DNA of 64,000 bases, taken from the NCBI RefSeq assembly GCF_017068395.1, contig NZ_CP070619.1, forward strand, positions 310,001 to 374,000, written 5' to 3'. Positions within the stretch are counted from its first letter, which is position 1; every line of letters begins with the position of its first letter. Under the pieces are notes generated by a model. That model was not told where the DNA came from. It made no database searches and saw nothing but the letters and a program-made list of their open reading frames with translations. This stretch comes from Rhodococcus pseudokoreensis (GTDB lineage Bacteria > Actinomycetota > Actinomycetes > Mycobacteriales > Mycobacteriaceae). Made by a program: the position numbers and the translations under genes. Positions 47,453 to 56,275 of the stretch are shown piece by piece.

Positions 47453-49018
47453 TCAGGCTCCGATCGTGACGGGGTTGGGGGTCGTGCGGCCGCGCGGGAA
47501 GCACGCGATCCCGAGCGCGACCACGGCGGCGACGGTGACCGGGGCGGCCCACCGCAGGAGGGGGTAGTCGCCGCTGGGGTCGAAGATCTCGGCGCGCGGC
47601 CAGGACAGGTTGACGACCATCAGCGCGCCGTAGCCGACCGCCAGGATGTTCACGGGCAGTCCGAACCGTCCGAGCGAGAACAGCGTCCGGCCGTCCGCGT
47701 CGACCTGCGGTCCCCCGTGCGGCCAGCCCTTCAGCCTGCGCAGCAGCAGCGGCACCGTGACCATCAGGTAGGCGAGGTAGATCAGGATGATGCAGACGCT
47801 CGAGAGGGTCGCGAAGATCGCGGAGTTCCCGACGTTGACGGCGAGGATGCCGATGCACACGAGGCCGATCAGGACGGACGGCGCGATGGGTGTTCCGGTG
47901 CGGGGGTTCACCGTCGACAGAATCCGCGAGGCCGGCAGCCGTCCGTCCCGGGCCATGGAGAACACCAGCCGCGACGCCGCCGTCTGGATGGCGAGCGTGC
48001 AGACGAACACGGCGATCGCGACGTCGACGAGGAGCAGGGTTCCCCACGGGGAGCTGAGGATCGACGAGAGCACGTACGGCAGGCCCTCGGCGGCGAGACG
48101 GCCGTCCGTCAGGCTCGGTGCGGCCATCAGCGCGCCGAGGATCATCAGTCCGCCGCCGAGCGCCGACACGGACAGCGCGAGGCGGATCGTGCGCGGTGCC
48201 ACCCGGCGCGGGTTCCTGGTCTCCTCGGCGAGTTCGCCCGCCGAACCGAACCCGACCATCACGTAGGCCGCCATCAGACCCGAGACGATCCAGGCCCATC
48301 CGTACCCGGGCGACGCCCCGGCCGTTCCGGTGTCGAACACGACGTCCGGTCCGCGCCGGGCGTGGGTGAGGAACATGCCGATCACCGCGATGACCCCGAC
48401 GATCTCGCAGGTGACACCGATATTGTTGATCCGGGACATCCAGTTGACGCCGATGCAATTGATGAACGTGGTCAGCACGAGCAGGACGGAGCCCAGCAGC
48501 ACCGCGTTGGCGGCACCGCTCGCGGACGTCAAAGTACTGTCCTCCCCGATGATCTGGAATCCGCTCCACACGTTGGGGAGAACGACCTGCAGGGCGATGG
48601 CCGCGGCGGACGCCGTCACCATCTGCGCGAGGATCATGAACCATCCGGCGAACCAGCCGACCACCTCGCCGCCCATGCGGCGGGACCACTGGTAGATCGC
48701 CCCCGAGATGGGGTAGCGGGCGGCGAGTTCGGCGAAGTTGAGCGCAACCATGAACTGGCCGGCGAACACCACCGGCCACGTCCAGAAGAACGCGGGCCCG
48801 GCGAACCCGAATCCGAGCCCGAAGAGCTGGAAGATGGTGGTGAGGATGGAGACGAAGGAGAAGCCGGCGGCGAACGACGCGAACTTGCCCAGGGAACGGT
48901 GGAGTTGCTGCTCGTAACCGAATTCGCCGAGGTCACCCGTGTCGTCGACGCCGGACGGGCGGGAAGGTGCGGGAGCCGGCGCGGTCGGCACCTGCGCAGT
49001 CCTTGTGGGTGTACTCAA
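47453..49018 (-). CDS. APC superfamily amino acid/amine permease
   Basis: 521 residues with a TTG start supported by AGGAG seven bases upstream; frames further upstream overlap the divergent TetR gene. About 12 membrane helices begin near residue 50. Family features are GFSFVSILTTIFQLFGLG, FWTWPVVFAGQFMVALNFAELAARYPISGAIYQW and FGSAGELAEETRNPRR. It resembles the permeases found with urea carboxylase-associated genes, and so may import guanidine, urea or an amine; the substrate is not shown. First gene of the permease-DUF1989-DUF1989-carboxyltransferase operon. Confidence 0.88.
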   Translation of the reverse strand: MSTPTRTAQVPTAPAPAPSRPSGVDDTGDLGEFGYEQQLHRSLGKFASFAAGFSFVSILTTIFQLFGLGFGFAGPAFFWTWPVVFAGQFMVALNFAELAARYPISGAIYQWSRRMGGEVVGWFAGWFMILAQMVTASAAAIALQVVLPNVWSGFQIIGEDSTLTSASGAANAVLLGSVLLVLTTFINCIGVNWMSRINNIGVTCEIVGVIAVIGMFLTHARRGPDVVFDTGTAGASPGYGWAWIVSGLMAAYVMVGFGSAGELAEETRNPRRVAPRTIRLALSVSALGGGLMILGALMAAPSLTDGRLAAEGLPYVLSSILSSPWGTLLLVDVAIAVFVCTLAIQTAASRLVFSMARDGRLPASRILSTVNPRTGTPIAPSVLIGLVCIGILAVNVGNSAIFATLSSVCIILIYLAYLMVTVPLLLRRLKGWPHGGPQVDADGRTLFSLGRFGLPVNILAVGYGALMVVNLSWPRAEIFDPSGDYPLLRWAAPVTVAAVVALGIACFPRGRTTPNPVTIGA

Positions 49019-49137
49019 GGGCGTACTCCTTCGGCGAGAGCAATATCTGTCGCTCGATAGTTTTCTCGTCGGGAGGCCTCGATGGGTGACGCCCGCGTAT
49101 CCAGATCGCGGTTGGCCGTAACAGCATCGTTGCCTAC

Positions 49138-49158
49138 GTTTCGGTCGCGTGACGAAAC
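49138..49158. promoter_or_regulatory. Inverted repeat between the permease operon and the TetR gene
   Basis: Arms GTTTCG (49138-49143) and CGAAAC (49153-49158) are separated by nine bases in the 194-base divergent gap. A weaker TATC/GATA dyad lies at 49044-49059, nearer the permease start. Either could be the operator for the adjacent TetR protein. I saw no ykkC guanidine-riboswitch-like sequence in the permease leader. Confidence 0.4.
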
Positions 49159-49212
49159 CCTCACGGAGGGTGGCCGGGGCCGGGTCCGGACACGACCTGA
49201 CATCATGGAGCG

Positions 49213-49920
49213 GTGACCACAGGGCCGGGACGACCCCGACTGACCAGTCAGCGCAGACCAGGGCAGACCACACCCGAGGAGATCCTCGACGCCGCCGGAG
49301 AGTTGTTCACCACCAAGGGTTTCGCCGCCACCTCGACCCGACTGATCGCCGAGATGGTCGGCATCCGGCAGGCGTCGCTCTACCACCACTTCCCCAACAA
49401 GGAGGAGATCCTCGCGGCACTGCTCGAGGAGACGGTCTCCCCCGCTCTCGCCGCCGCCGAGCGACTCACCGACGCCGCCGCACCCGCCACGGTGCGCCTG
49501 CATGCACTGGCCACCTACGACGTCACCCAACTCACGACCACCAGATGGAATCTCGGTGCGCTGTACCTTCTCCCGGAACTGCTGACCGATCGATTCGAGC
49601 CGTTCCGCACCCAGCGCACCCTGCTGCGCGGGCACTACCGGCAACTGGCGGACCGGGCCCTGACGGAAATCACCGGCGATTCCGGCAGCATCTCCCCCGC
49701 CCTGGCCGACCTGCCGTTCCGAATCGTGGAGAGCGCCATCGCAACCCGCGCCGACATCGAACGCGGACTACTGCCCGGGCCCGAGAACGAGGGCGCTGCC
49801 GGACTCCTCGCCGACGCCTGCCTCCGCACCCTCGGGTGGACGGCGCCGCTGGACGAAATCCGGGCGAAGTCGCGGGCACTGCTCGCCGAGACCGGGGGCG
49901 GAACACCCCTTCACCGCTAG
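49213..49920 (+). CDS. TetR family transcriptional regulator, divergent from the permease operon
   Basis: 235 residues with a GTG start. Helix-turn-helix in residues about 20-70 (TPEEILDAAGELFTTKGFAATSTRLIAEMVGIRQASLYHHFPNK is spread over that range). The C-terminal domain is variable. Divergence from the guanidine/urea-like operon points to local repression of it. The start codon lies 195 bases from the permease TTG. Confidence 0.85.
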   Translation: MTTGPGRPRLTSQRRPGQTTPEEILDAAGELFTTKGFAATSTRLIAEMVGIRQASLYHHFPNKEEILAALLEETVSPALAAAERLTDAAAPATVRLHALATYDVTQLTTTRWNLGALYLLPELLTDRFEPFRTQRTLLRGHYRQLADRALTEITGDSGSISPALADLPFRIVESAIATRADIERGLLPGPENEGAAGLLADACLRTLGWTAPLDEIRAKSRALLAETGGGTPLHR

Positions 49921-49980
49921 CCGTGCCTGTCGTTCCCGTGCGATAAAGTCTGGCGAACGCTTAATCACTGGGGGGTTATC

Positions 49981-50331
49981 TTGAGCGAAGTCTTCGTCGT
50001 CACGGACGGCATCAGGAAATACGGCGCCACCGCCGCGCAGGCAGCCGAACAGATCAGCAGCGCCGCCGCACTCGATCTCGGGACGAATCTCGCGGCGCTC
50101 GCGCCCGTGTTCGGCCCGATCGGAGCCGATTTTCTCGCGTCCTTCGCTGCCGCGCAGGCAAACCACGCCGCCTCGGTCGCCGAACTCGCCACGCACTACG
50201 CGCAGACCGCAATCGCGGCCGACGCCACCGCCCAGTCCTACGACTCCGTCGACGGCGCCAACGGCGCCGCGCTCGGTGCTGTCGGCGACGGACTCGGTGC
50301 TGTCGGCGACGGACTCGGGGGCCTCGCATGA
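49981..50331 (+). CDS. Type VII secretion target, EspC/DUF2580-like
   Basis: 116 residues with a TTG start after a GGGGGG-rich ribosome binding site. Two alpha helices are predicted (about 10-30 and 50-85), with the T7SS signal YDSVD (Tyr87 to Asp91, a YxxxD match) after the second. It has no WxG motif, in line with EspC-like proteins. The C-terminus is a glycine-rich repeat. Its stop overlaps the ATG of the next gene (ATGA at 50328). No ESX core (eccB-eccE, mycP) lies in the window, so it must be exported by a system elsewhere. Confidence 0.72.
   Translation: MSEVFVVTDGIRKYGATAAQAAEQISSAAALDLGTNLAALAPVFGPIGADFLASFAAAQANHAASVAELATHYAQTAIAADATAQSYDSVDGANGAALGAVGDGLGAVGDGLGGLA
50272..50313 (+). 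repeat. 21-bp tandem repeat at the end of the EspC-like gene
   Basis: Two identical copies (50272-50292 and 50293-50313), beginning CTCGGTGCTGTCGG, plus a partial third encode two LGAVGDG blocks. The frame is kept. Confidence 0.85.
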
Positions 50332-51734
50332 CCTCCCCCGAACCCGCCGGTCAGCCCGCCGAACCCGGATCGATTCTCGACCTGATCCAGGGCTCACCCG
50401 TCGGCGACGCCCTCGCCACACCACTGCCGAGCACCCCGCTGGAGGCCCTGCAGAATTCCCCGCTCGGCCCGTTGCTGGATGCGCCGCTCGGTGAACTGCC
50501 ACCGTTGCCGGCCCTGCCGTCGTTGCCGCCCCTGCCGCCGAACCCGGTCGAGGCACTGCTACAAGGGCACGCTCTGCCCGCGCTGCCGGGGGTAGACGAA
50601 TTGTTCAAGCCGCTCACCGATCTCGCCGGGAGCTTCGGCACCGGCACGTTCGGCGCGTTCGACCCGACGTCGCTCCTCGACATGTCCTCGGGCATGATCG
50701 ACCAGGCCATGTCGATGAGCCTGTCGGGCCTGAAGGTCCTCGACCAGATCTGGCAGAGCCAGGCGGCGCAGGCGGCGCAGTCCCAGGGCGTGCAGGCCCA
50801 GGCGAGCGGCACCGAACTGAGCGAACGTGGCACGGAGATCTCGGCCACCACCCAGACCGCCGCCGCGTCCGTGGCGCGCGGCAACGCGAACCTCATGACG
50901 ATCTCGGAGTCGTTCGCGGCCACCGCGGTCGCCGCCGCGCCGATGGTGATGACTCCGCCCGGGCAGGCGATGCTGCTCGCGTCCGCGGCCGAGCACATCA
51001 AGGCGGCCATCGGAGTGGTGACGCAGACCCGCACCGAACTGAACGAACAGACCCTCACGATGAACGGTCTCGCCGCGCCGGTCCCGGTACCGCCGCCCCC
51101 GGCACCCGGAGCCGTGGCGGGGGCCGTGCCGACGTCGCCGTTCGCCGTCGCGTCCACCGTCATCGAGGGTGTGGGCAAGCCGATGATCTCCACCGTCACC
51201 GACGGTGTCGGCGACCTGGTGTCGGCGAGTACCCAGGCGGCCGGTGTCTCCTCGTCCGACCTGCCCGCCGACACCGTCGCGGCGAAATCCGCCATCACCC
51301 CGGCGCACGGGGCCGCCGGCGGCGTTCCCGGCGCGGTGGGCACGGCCGGCGGCGCGGGAATCGGCATGTACGGCGGCGGCGCGGGCGGAAGCGCCTCCGC
51401 GGGCGGCGGTTCGGTACCCCGCGGAGCGGTTTCCGGGGCGGTCGTGCCCCCGGCGACTGCGACCCCGGCGACACCGGGCACCGCTCCGGCACCCGGCGCC
51501 ACTCCGGCCGCCTCGTCCCCCCTCGCACCGGGCGGGGCAATGGGCGGGATGGGCGGCGCCGGCATGGCAGGCGCCGGGCGCGGTGGCGACGAACAGCTGA
51601 GCGGCCGTTCCACACCGAGCTACCTCGTCAACGCCGGCGAGAACAACGCGTTCGTCGGCGACCTGCCGATGGTCGCACCCGCTGTCATCGGCGGCGAAGA
51701 TCTCGACGACGCGTCGTTCGGCGATCGGGGCTGA
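50328..51734 (+). CDS. Putative type VII secretion substrate, proline- and glycine-rich
   Basis: 468 residues. Residues 1-80 are Pro/Leu-rich (LPPLPALPSLPPLPPNP), about 90-260 are helical and Ala/Gln/Ser-rich, and 310-420 are a Gly/Ala/Pro-rich low-complexity tail. The final 40 residues end in a conserved-looking block (PSYLVNAGENNAFVGDLP) similar to the C-termini of Nocardia/Rhodococcus ESX-associated proteins. The helical part suggests a PPE/EspB-like partner of the preceding EspC-like protein, with which it is translationally coupled. No PPE motif proper is present. Annotation as a secreted T7SS protein is inference. Confidence 0.65.
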   Translation: MTSPEPAGQPAEPGSILDLIQGSPVGDALATPLPSTPLEALQNSPLGPLLDAPLGELPPLPALPSLPPLPPNPVEALLQGHALPALPGVDELFKPLTDLAGSFGTGTFGAFDPTSLLDMSSGMIDQAMSMSLSGLKVLDQIWQSQAAQAAQSQGVQAQASGTELSERGTEISATTQTAAASVARGNANLMTISESFAATAVAAAPMVMTPPGQAMLLASAAEHIKAAIGVVTQTRTELNEQTLTMNGLAAPVPVPPPPAPGAVAGAVPTSPFAVASTVIEGVGKPMISTVTDGVGDLVSASTQAAGVSSSDLPADTVAAKSAITPAHGAAGGVPGAVGTAGGAGIGMYGGGAGGSASAGGGSVPRGAVSGAVVPPATATPATPGTAPAPGATPAASSPLAPGGAMGGMGGAGMAGAGRGGDEQLSGRSTPSYLVNAGENNAFVGDLPMVAPAVIGGEDLDDASFGDRG

Positions 51735-51738
51735 TCGC

Positions 51739-52371
51739 TCAGTCGAGCAGTGCCGCCACCTCGTGATCGGTGAGCGTGGTGATGGGCACGCGGCCCTCCG
51801 AACGCACCAGTTCGACGGCCCGGAACAGCGGGCGTTCGGGTAGGGCCGCGCCGCGCGCTTCCGCGCGGAGTTGCTCGATGAGGACCGACGCGATCGCGGC
51901 GGCCGGTACCAGTTCGCTGGTCGTCAAGGCGTCGGCGAGCCTGCGGAGCCCGAGGATCTCGAGTTCCCGGCCGCCGTCGGTCGTGTAGAGGGCGAGCGGA
52001 ACCGCGAGGCTCCCGTCGGGATCGGTGATCCGGACGCTCACCTCGCTGACTCTGGCCGAACGGACCACCAGTTCCGCGGCGACCGCGCGGGTGACGTCGA
52101 CGTGCCGGCTACGCAGTCCCCCCGTCGACCGGATCCGCCCGGCTTGCAGGGTGATGCGACGCCGCAACGTGAGGAGCGCGGACGCGGCGGTCGGGACCGC
52201 GATCACGGCCCCGACCGTCACGCCGACCCACACGGGACCGAAGAACCCGACGACGACACCGACCACGACACCGATCAACACGGCGATCGCCGCGACCTTC
52301 TTGAGCCGCGGTGCGATCAACTCGATCGGGACGAGGTCGAGCGACACCGGCGCGGTGTCGTCAGTCCCCAA
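51739..52371 (-). CDS. Two-helix membrane protein of unknown function
   Basis: 210 residues from a TTG at 52371 (ribosome binding site GGAG six bases upstream), overlapping the hisS 3' end by 11 bases; a GTG at 52347 is an alternative. Two hydrophobic segments at about 25-45 and 49-70 ([37 protein letters not shown]) are followed by a soluble domain of about 140 residues rich in Val/Ala/Arg. No motif is recognised. It is convergent with the T7SS substrate pair, 4 bases apart, and might serve it or be unrelated. Confidence 0.65.
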   Translation of the reverse strand: MGTDDTAPVSLDLVPIELIAPRLKKVAAIAVLIGVVVGVVVGFFGPVWVGVTVGAVIAVPTAASALLTLRRRITLQAGRIRSTGGLRSRHVDVTRAVAAELVVRSARVSEVSVRITDPDGSLAVPLALYTTDGGRELEILGLRRLADALTTSELVPAAAIASVLIEQLRAEARGAALPERPLFRAVELVRSEGRVPITTLTDHEVAALLD

Positions 52372-53632
52372 GGATGGCTCCGACGCGCGCGAGAACATCT
52401 GCCGCCGACACCGATTCCTGATCGCCGGTGGCGAGATTCTTGATTCCCACCGTGCCCTCGGCGATGTCGCGGTCACCGAGCACCAGCGCCAGCGCGGCAC
52501 CGGACCGGTCTGCGGCCTTCATCGCGCCCTTCACGCCGCGGTTGCCGTACGCGAGATCGACTCGGATTCCCTGGGCGCGCAACTGCTGCGCGATCACCAC
52601 CAGCTTCGCCTTCGCCTCCTCGCCCAGCGGGACGCCGAAGACCTCGCAGCGGGCCGTCGAGCCCGCGGTCTTGCCCTCCGCGGCGAGCGCCAGGACGGTG
52701 CGGTCGACACCGAGCCCGAAACCGATGCCGGACAACGGCTGCCCGCCGAGCTGCTCCATCAGACCGTCGTAGCGTCCGCCGCCCCCGATACCCGACTGCG
52801 CGCCGAGACCGTCGTGGACGAACTCGAACGTCGTCTTCGTGTAGTAGTCGAGGCCCCGGACCATTCGCGGGTTCACCACGTACGGCACACCCAGCGCGTC
52901 GAGGTGCGCGAGCACCTCGTCGAAGTGCGCCTTCGCCGTGTCCGAGAGGTGATCGAGCATCAGCGGGGCGTCCGCCGTCATCTCGCGCACCTCCTTGCGC
53001 TTGTCGTCGAGCACCCGCAGCGGGTTGATCTCCGCCCGCCGGCGCGTCTCCTCGTCGAGGGGAAGGGCGAACAGGAACTCCTGCAACCGTTCCCGGTACT
53101 GCGGACGGCACGTGTCGTCGCCGAGGGACGTGATCTCCAACCGGAAACCCTCGAGACCGAGGCCGCGGAAACCGGCGTCGGCGACGGCGATGACCTCGGC
53201 GTCGAGTGCCGGGTCGTCGACGCCGATGGCCTCCACCCCGACCTGCTGCAGCTGGCGGTACCGGCCGGCCTGCGGTCGCTCGTAACGGAAGAACGGGCCG
53301 GCGTAGCTCAGCTTCACCGGCAACTGCCCGCGGTCCAGGCCGTGCTCGATCACGGCCCGCATGACACCCGCGGTGCCCTCGGGCCGCAGGGTCACCGAAC
53401 GGTCACCGCGGTCGGCGAACGTGTACATCTCCTTGCTGACGACGTCGGTGGACTCGCCGACACCGCGGGCGAACAGCCCGGTGTCCTCGAAGATGGGAAG
53501 TTCGATGTGGCCGTATCCGGCCAGACGCGCAGCGCGCGTGAGTTCGTCACGGACCGCGACGAACTCGGACGACTGCGGCGGGACGTAATCGGGGACGCCC
53601 TTGGGGGCGGAGAAGGTGCTGGCTTTGCTCAC
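52361..53632 (-). CDS. hisS: Histidyl-tRNA synthetase
   Basis: 423 residues with a GTG start. Class II synthetase for tRNA-His. Class II motif 2 ([20 protein letters not shown]), the histidine-A signature [13 protein letters not shown] (about 265-277), motif 3 in [15 protein letters not shown] and the anticodon-binding domain are all present. It is the counterpart of Rv2580c and lies 16 bases after the metallo-beta-lactamase-fold gene on the same strand, so it probably shares its transcript. Confidence 0.97.
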   Translation of the reverse strand: MSKASTFSAPKGVPDYVPPQSSEFVAVRDELTRAARLAGYGHIELPIFEDTGLFARGVGESTDVVSKEMYTFADRGDRSVTLRPEGTAGVMRAVIEHGLDRGQLPVKLSYAGPFFRYERPQAGRYRQLQQVGVEAIGVDDPALDAEVIAVADAGFRGLGLEGFRLEITSLGDDTCRPQYRERLQEFLFALPLDEETRRRAEINPLRVLDDKRKEVREMTADAPLMLDHLSDTAKAHFDEVLAHLDALGVPYVVNPRMVRGLDYYTKTTFEFVHDGLGAQSGIGGGGRYDGLMEQLGGQPLSGIGFGLGVDRTVLALAAEGKTAGSTARCEVFGVPLGEEAKAKLVVIAQQLRAQGIRVDLAYGNRGVKGAMKAADRSGAALALVLGDRDIAEGTVGIKNLATGDQESVSAADVLARVGAILGD

Positions 53633-53647
53633 TGTCGCTACTTTTCC

Positions 53648-54355
53648 TTATTTCGATCCCGGGAGTCCAACGAGAAACGGGTTCGACCCGCGTTCGGCGC
53701 CGACCGTGCTCGACCCGCCGTGCCCGGGGAGGACCGCCGTGTCGTCGGCGAGGATCAGAAGCTTGTCGGCGATGGACTGCAGCAACTGTTCGTGGTTGCC
53801 ACCGGGCAGGTCGCTGCGGCCGATCGATCCCTGGAACAGCGTGTCACCGGTGAGGGCGATCTCGACCGGACCGTTCTCGGTGACGACCCGGGTGCGGAAC
53901 ACCACGGACCCCTGCGTGTGCCCGGGGGTGTGGTCGACGGCGAACGACACCCCGGCCTGCTCGATCACGTCGCCGTCGGCGAGTTCGATCACCTCGCCCG
54001 GCTCGACGAACGTCATGCCCTCGATGAACGGTTTCATCGTCGGGCCGATGCCGCGGCCGGGGTCCGACAGCATGTACCGGTCCTCGGGGTGGATGTACGC
54101 GGGGATCCCGAACTTCTCGCAGACGTCGTAGGCGTTCCAGACGTGGTCGAGGTGACCGTGGGTCAGCAGCACCGCCGTCGGGGTGAGATTCGACTGGTCC
54201 AGGAACTCGAACAGCGGTTCGGCGGCGTCCTGCCCTGGGTCGACGACGACGCACTCCGGGGCGTCGTCCTGCGCGAGGATGTAGCAGTTGGTCTGAAACA
54301 TCCCGGCCGGGAATCCTGTGACGAGCACGCGCGACGCTCCTGTTCGAGTGGTCAT
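53648..54355 (-). CDS. Metallo-beta-lactamase-fold hydrolase (glyoxalase II-like, Rv2581c-like)
   Basis: 235 residues. Metal-binding motif THGHLDH, then the DHTPGHTQGSV loop, TGDTLFQGSIGR and a final PGHG metal-binding histidine. The family includes glyoxalase II and other thioesterases; substrate unknown. ATG at 54355. Same place and orientation as the M. tuberculosis gene before hisS. Confidence 0.9.
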   Translation of the reverse strand: MTTRTGASRVLVTGFPAGMFQTNCYILAQDDAPECVVVDPGQDAAEPLFEFLDQSNLTPTAVLLTHGHLDHVWNAYDVCEKFGIPAYIHPEDRYMLSDPGRGIGPTMKPFIEGMTFVEPGEVIELADGDVIEQAGVSFAVDHTPGHTQGSVVFRTRVVTENGPVEIALTGDTLFQGSIGRSDLPGGNHEQLLQSIADKLLILADDTAVLPGHGGSSTVGAERGSNPFLVGLPGSK

Positions 54356-54485
54356 TGCAGTCGCTACAGCCTAAGCCGCCGCCCCGCCAGGATGTTCTCA
54401 GGTTCGGATGGCAGACTCTGGAGGTCGTGTGCCGGGGGCAGTTCGCACCGGCCAACTGCCAGACCGACACGGGAGGACCACCGCA

Positions 54486-55364
54486 GTGCCGAGCAACGAG
54501 CAGCGCCGGGAAGCAGCGAAACGAAAGCTCGAGCGTCAGCTCGAACGCCGCGCCGACAGAGCACGCAAGCGTAAGCAGCTGACCATCGCCGGTTCGGTGC
54601 TCGGAGTCGTGCTCGTGGTGGCCGCCGGCGCCGTCGTCTTCTCCCTCACCCGCGGCGACGACGAGGCGACGGAGGCATCGGCGGCGGAGTCGGTGACGGC
54701 GTCACCGCAGTCGCCCGGTGTGATGCCCGCGGGCCGGTCCGAACCGCTCCCCGAGAAGGTGTCCTGCACGTACACCCCCGACAGTCAGCCGCCGGCGAAG
54801 CAGGTGAACCCGCCGCGCACCGACGAGATCGACACCACGCTCCAGGAAGTCAGCGTCAGCATGCAGACGACGCAGGGCAACATCGGTCTGGTCCTGGACA
54901 ACGCCGATTCCCCGTGCACGGTCAACAACTTCCTGAGCCTGGCGAGCCAGAACTACTTCGACAACACCCCCTGCCACCGGCTGGTCACGTCCGAGGGACT
55001 GAAGGTCCTGCAGTGCGGTGATCCCACGGGAACCGGCACCGGCGGCCCGGGCTACGGGTTCGCCAACGAATTCCCCACCGACCAGTACGAGGCGTCGGAT
55101 CCGTCGCTGCAGGTTCCGGTGACCTACCCGCGCGGCACCATCGCGATGGCCAACAGCGGGCAACCCGACAGCAACGGCAGCCAGTTCTTCCTCGTCTACG
55201 CCGATTCGCAGCTGCCCCCGCAGTACACCGCGTTCGGGAAGGTCGACGACACGGGTCTCGCGACCATCGAGAAGGTGGCGGCGGCCGGTGACGACGGATC
55301 GATGCAGGCCGGCGGCGGCAAGCCGAACCTGCCCATCGACATCACGTCCGTCCGGATGGACTGA
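54486..55364 (+). CDS. ppiB: Membrane-anchored cyclophilin-type peptidyl-prolyl isomerase
   Basis: 292 residues with a GTG start after GGGAGGA. A basic N-terminal helix (REAAKRKLERQLERRADRAR, about 8-27) leads into one membrane helix (about 34-55), and the cyclophilin domain lies outside the membrane from about residue 115. Motifs are TQGNIGLVLDN, a FLSLASQNYFDNTPCHRL segment and GSQFFLVYAD. The matching gene is Rv2582c. A second copy follows directly, and the two differ in how they are tethered. The usual aromatic active-site residues appear partly changed, so activity is inferred from the family. Confidence 0.9.
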   Translation: MPSNEQRREAAKRKLERQLERRADRARKRKQLTIAGSVLGVVLVVAAGAVVFSLTRGDDEATEASAAESVTASPQSPGVMPAGRSEPLPEKVSCTYTPDSQPPAKQVNPPRTDEIDTTLQEVSVSMQTTQGNIGLVLDNADSPCTVNNFLSLASQNYFDNTPCHRLVTSEGLKVLQCGDPTGTGTGGPGYGFANEFPTDQYEASDPSLQVPVTYPRGTIAMANSGQPDSNGSQFFLVYADSQLPPQYTAFGKVDDTGLATIEKVAAAGDDGSMQAGGGKPNLPIDITSVRMD

Positions 55365-55386
55365 CGTCTCGTGTGAGGATGGACCG

Positions 55387-56181
55387 ATGAAACGCACCTC
55401 GATTCTCGTCGCAGGCGTGAGCCTCGCGGTCCTCCTCGCCGGCTGTTCGGATTCGTCCGACTCCGGCGGCTCGCCGGCCGGCACCTCGTCGAAGGCGGCC
55501 GCCACGAGCACGGCGGAGCAGTCGCTCGATCTGTCCAAGTTCGGCACGCTCCCCGCTGTCCCGCCTCCCGCCGGGGCCACCGTGGACTGCACGTACCCGG
55601 CGGGGCGTCCCGCGGTCAAGGACGTCACCCCGCCGCCCACGTCCGGTGTGTCCACCGAGGGCACGGTTCCCGTGGATCTGCAGACCAGCGCGGGACCGAT
55701 CGGCCTGGTCCTGGACCGCGCCGAGGCCCCGTGCACGGTCAACAGCTTCACGAGCCTGGCCCAGCAGGGGTACTTCGACGACACTCCCTGCCACCGGCTG
55801 ACGACCGAAGTGGGTCTGCAGGTGCTGCAGTGCGGCGACCCGAGCGGGGCGGGCACCGGCGGCCCGGGCTACGGATTCGACACCGAGTACCCGGAGACCG
55901 CGTTCGCGCCGAACGATCCGGCACTCGCCAATCCGGTGGTCTACCCCCGCGGCACCGTCGCGATGGCCAACAGCGGGCAGCCCGGCAGCAACGGCAGCCA
56001 GTTCTTCCTCGTCTACGCCGACTCGGTGCTCCCGCCCAACTACACCGTCTTCGGTTCGATCTCCGAGGAGGGCCTCGCGACCGTCGAGAAGATCGCGGCG
56101 GACGGCGACGACGGATCCATGGCTGCCGGCGGCGGCAAGCCCAACACCCCGGTGCAGATCGAGACCGCGAAGGTCGGCTGA
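55387..56181 (+). CDS. Cyclophilin-type peptidyl-prolyl isomerase lipoprotein
   Basis: 264 residues. A lipoprotein signal peptide with lipobox LLAGC (Cys20) precedes a Ser/Ala-rich linker and a cyclophilin domain clearly paralogous to the gene 22 bases upstream (TSAGPIGLVLDRAEAPCTVN, GYFDDTPCHRLT, GSQFFLVYADS). Probably a tandem duplication in which the membrane anchor was replaced by a lipid anchor. Both would act on proteins at the outer face of the membrane. A large bidirectional hairpin separates it from rel. Confidence 0.9.
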   Translation: MKRTSILVAGVSLAVLLAGCSDSSDSGGSPAGTSSKAAATSTAEQSLDLSKFGTLPAVPPPAGATVDCTYPAGRPAVKDVTPPPTSGVSTEGTVPVDLQTSAGPIGLVLDRAEAPCTVNSFTSLAQQGYFDDTPCHRLTTEVGLQVLQCGDPSGAGTGGPGYGFDTEYPETAFAPNDPALANPVVYPRGTVAMANSGQPGSNGSQFFLVYADSVLPPNYTVFGSISEEGLATVEKIAADGDDGSMAAGGGKPNTPVQIETAKVG

Positions 56182-56212
56182 CCCCCGCACCCCGCTGGAC
56201 AGACCGGGGCTG

Positions 56213-56261
56213 GACGAACGGGACGGTCGTTCGATCAGATCGAACTACCGTCCCGTTCGTC
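56213..56261. terminator. Large bidirectional terminator between the cyclophilin and rel genes
   Basis: A perfect 15-base stem (56213-56227 with 56247-56261) continues, after one C-T mismatch, into a 7-base stem (56229-56235 with 56239-56245) closed by a CAG loop. It lies between convergent genes and should stop both transcripts. Confidence 0.85.
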
Positions 56262-56275
56262 GCCGGGAACGACCG

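Noticed and set aside
49019-49212. Guanidine (ykkC-type) riboswitch expected upstream of a urea/guanidine carboxylase operon
   Set aside because: I could not find the conserved core by eye, and a divergent TetR gene offers an alternative control.
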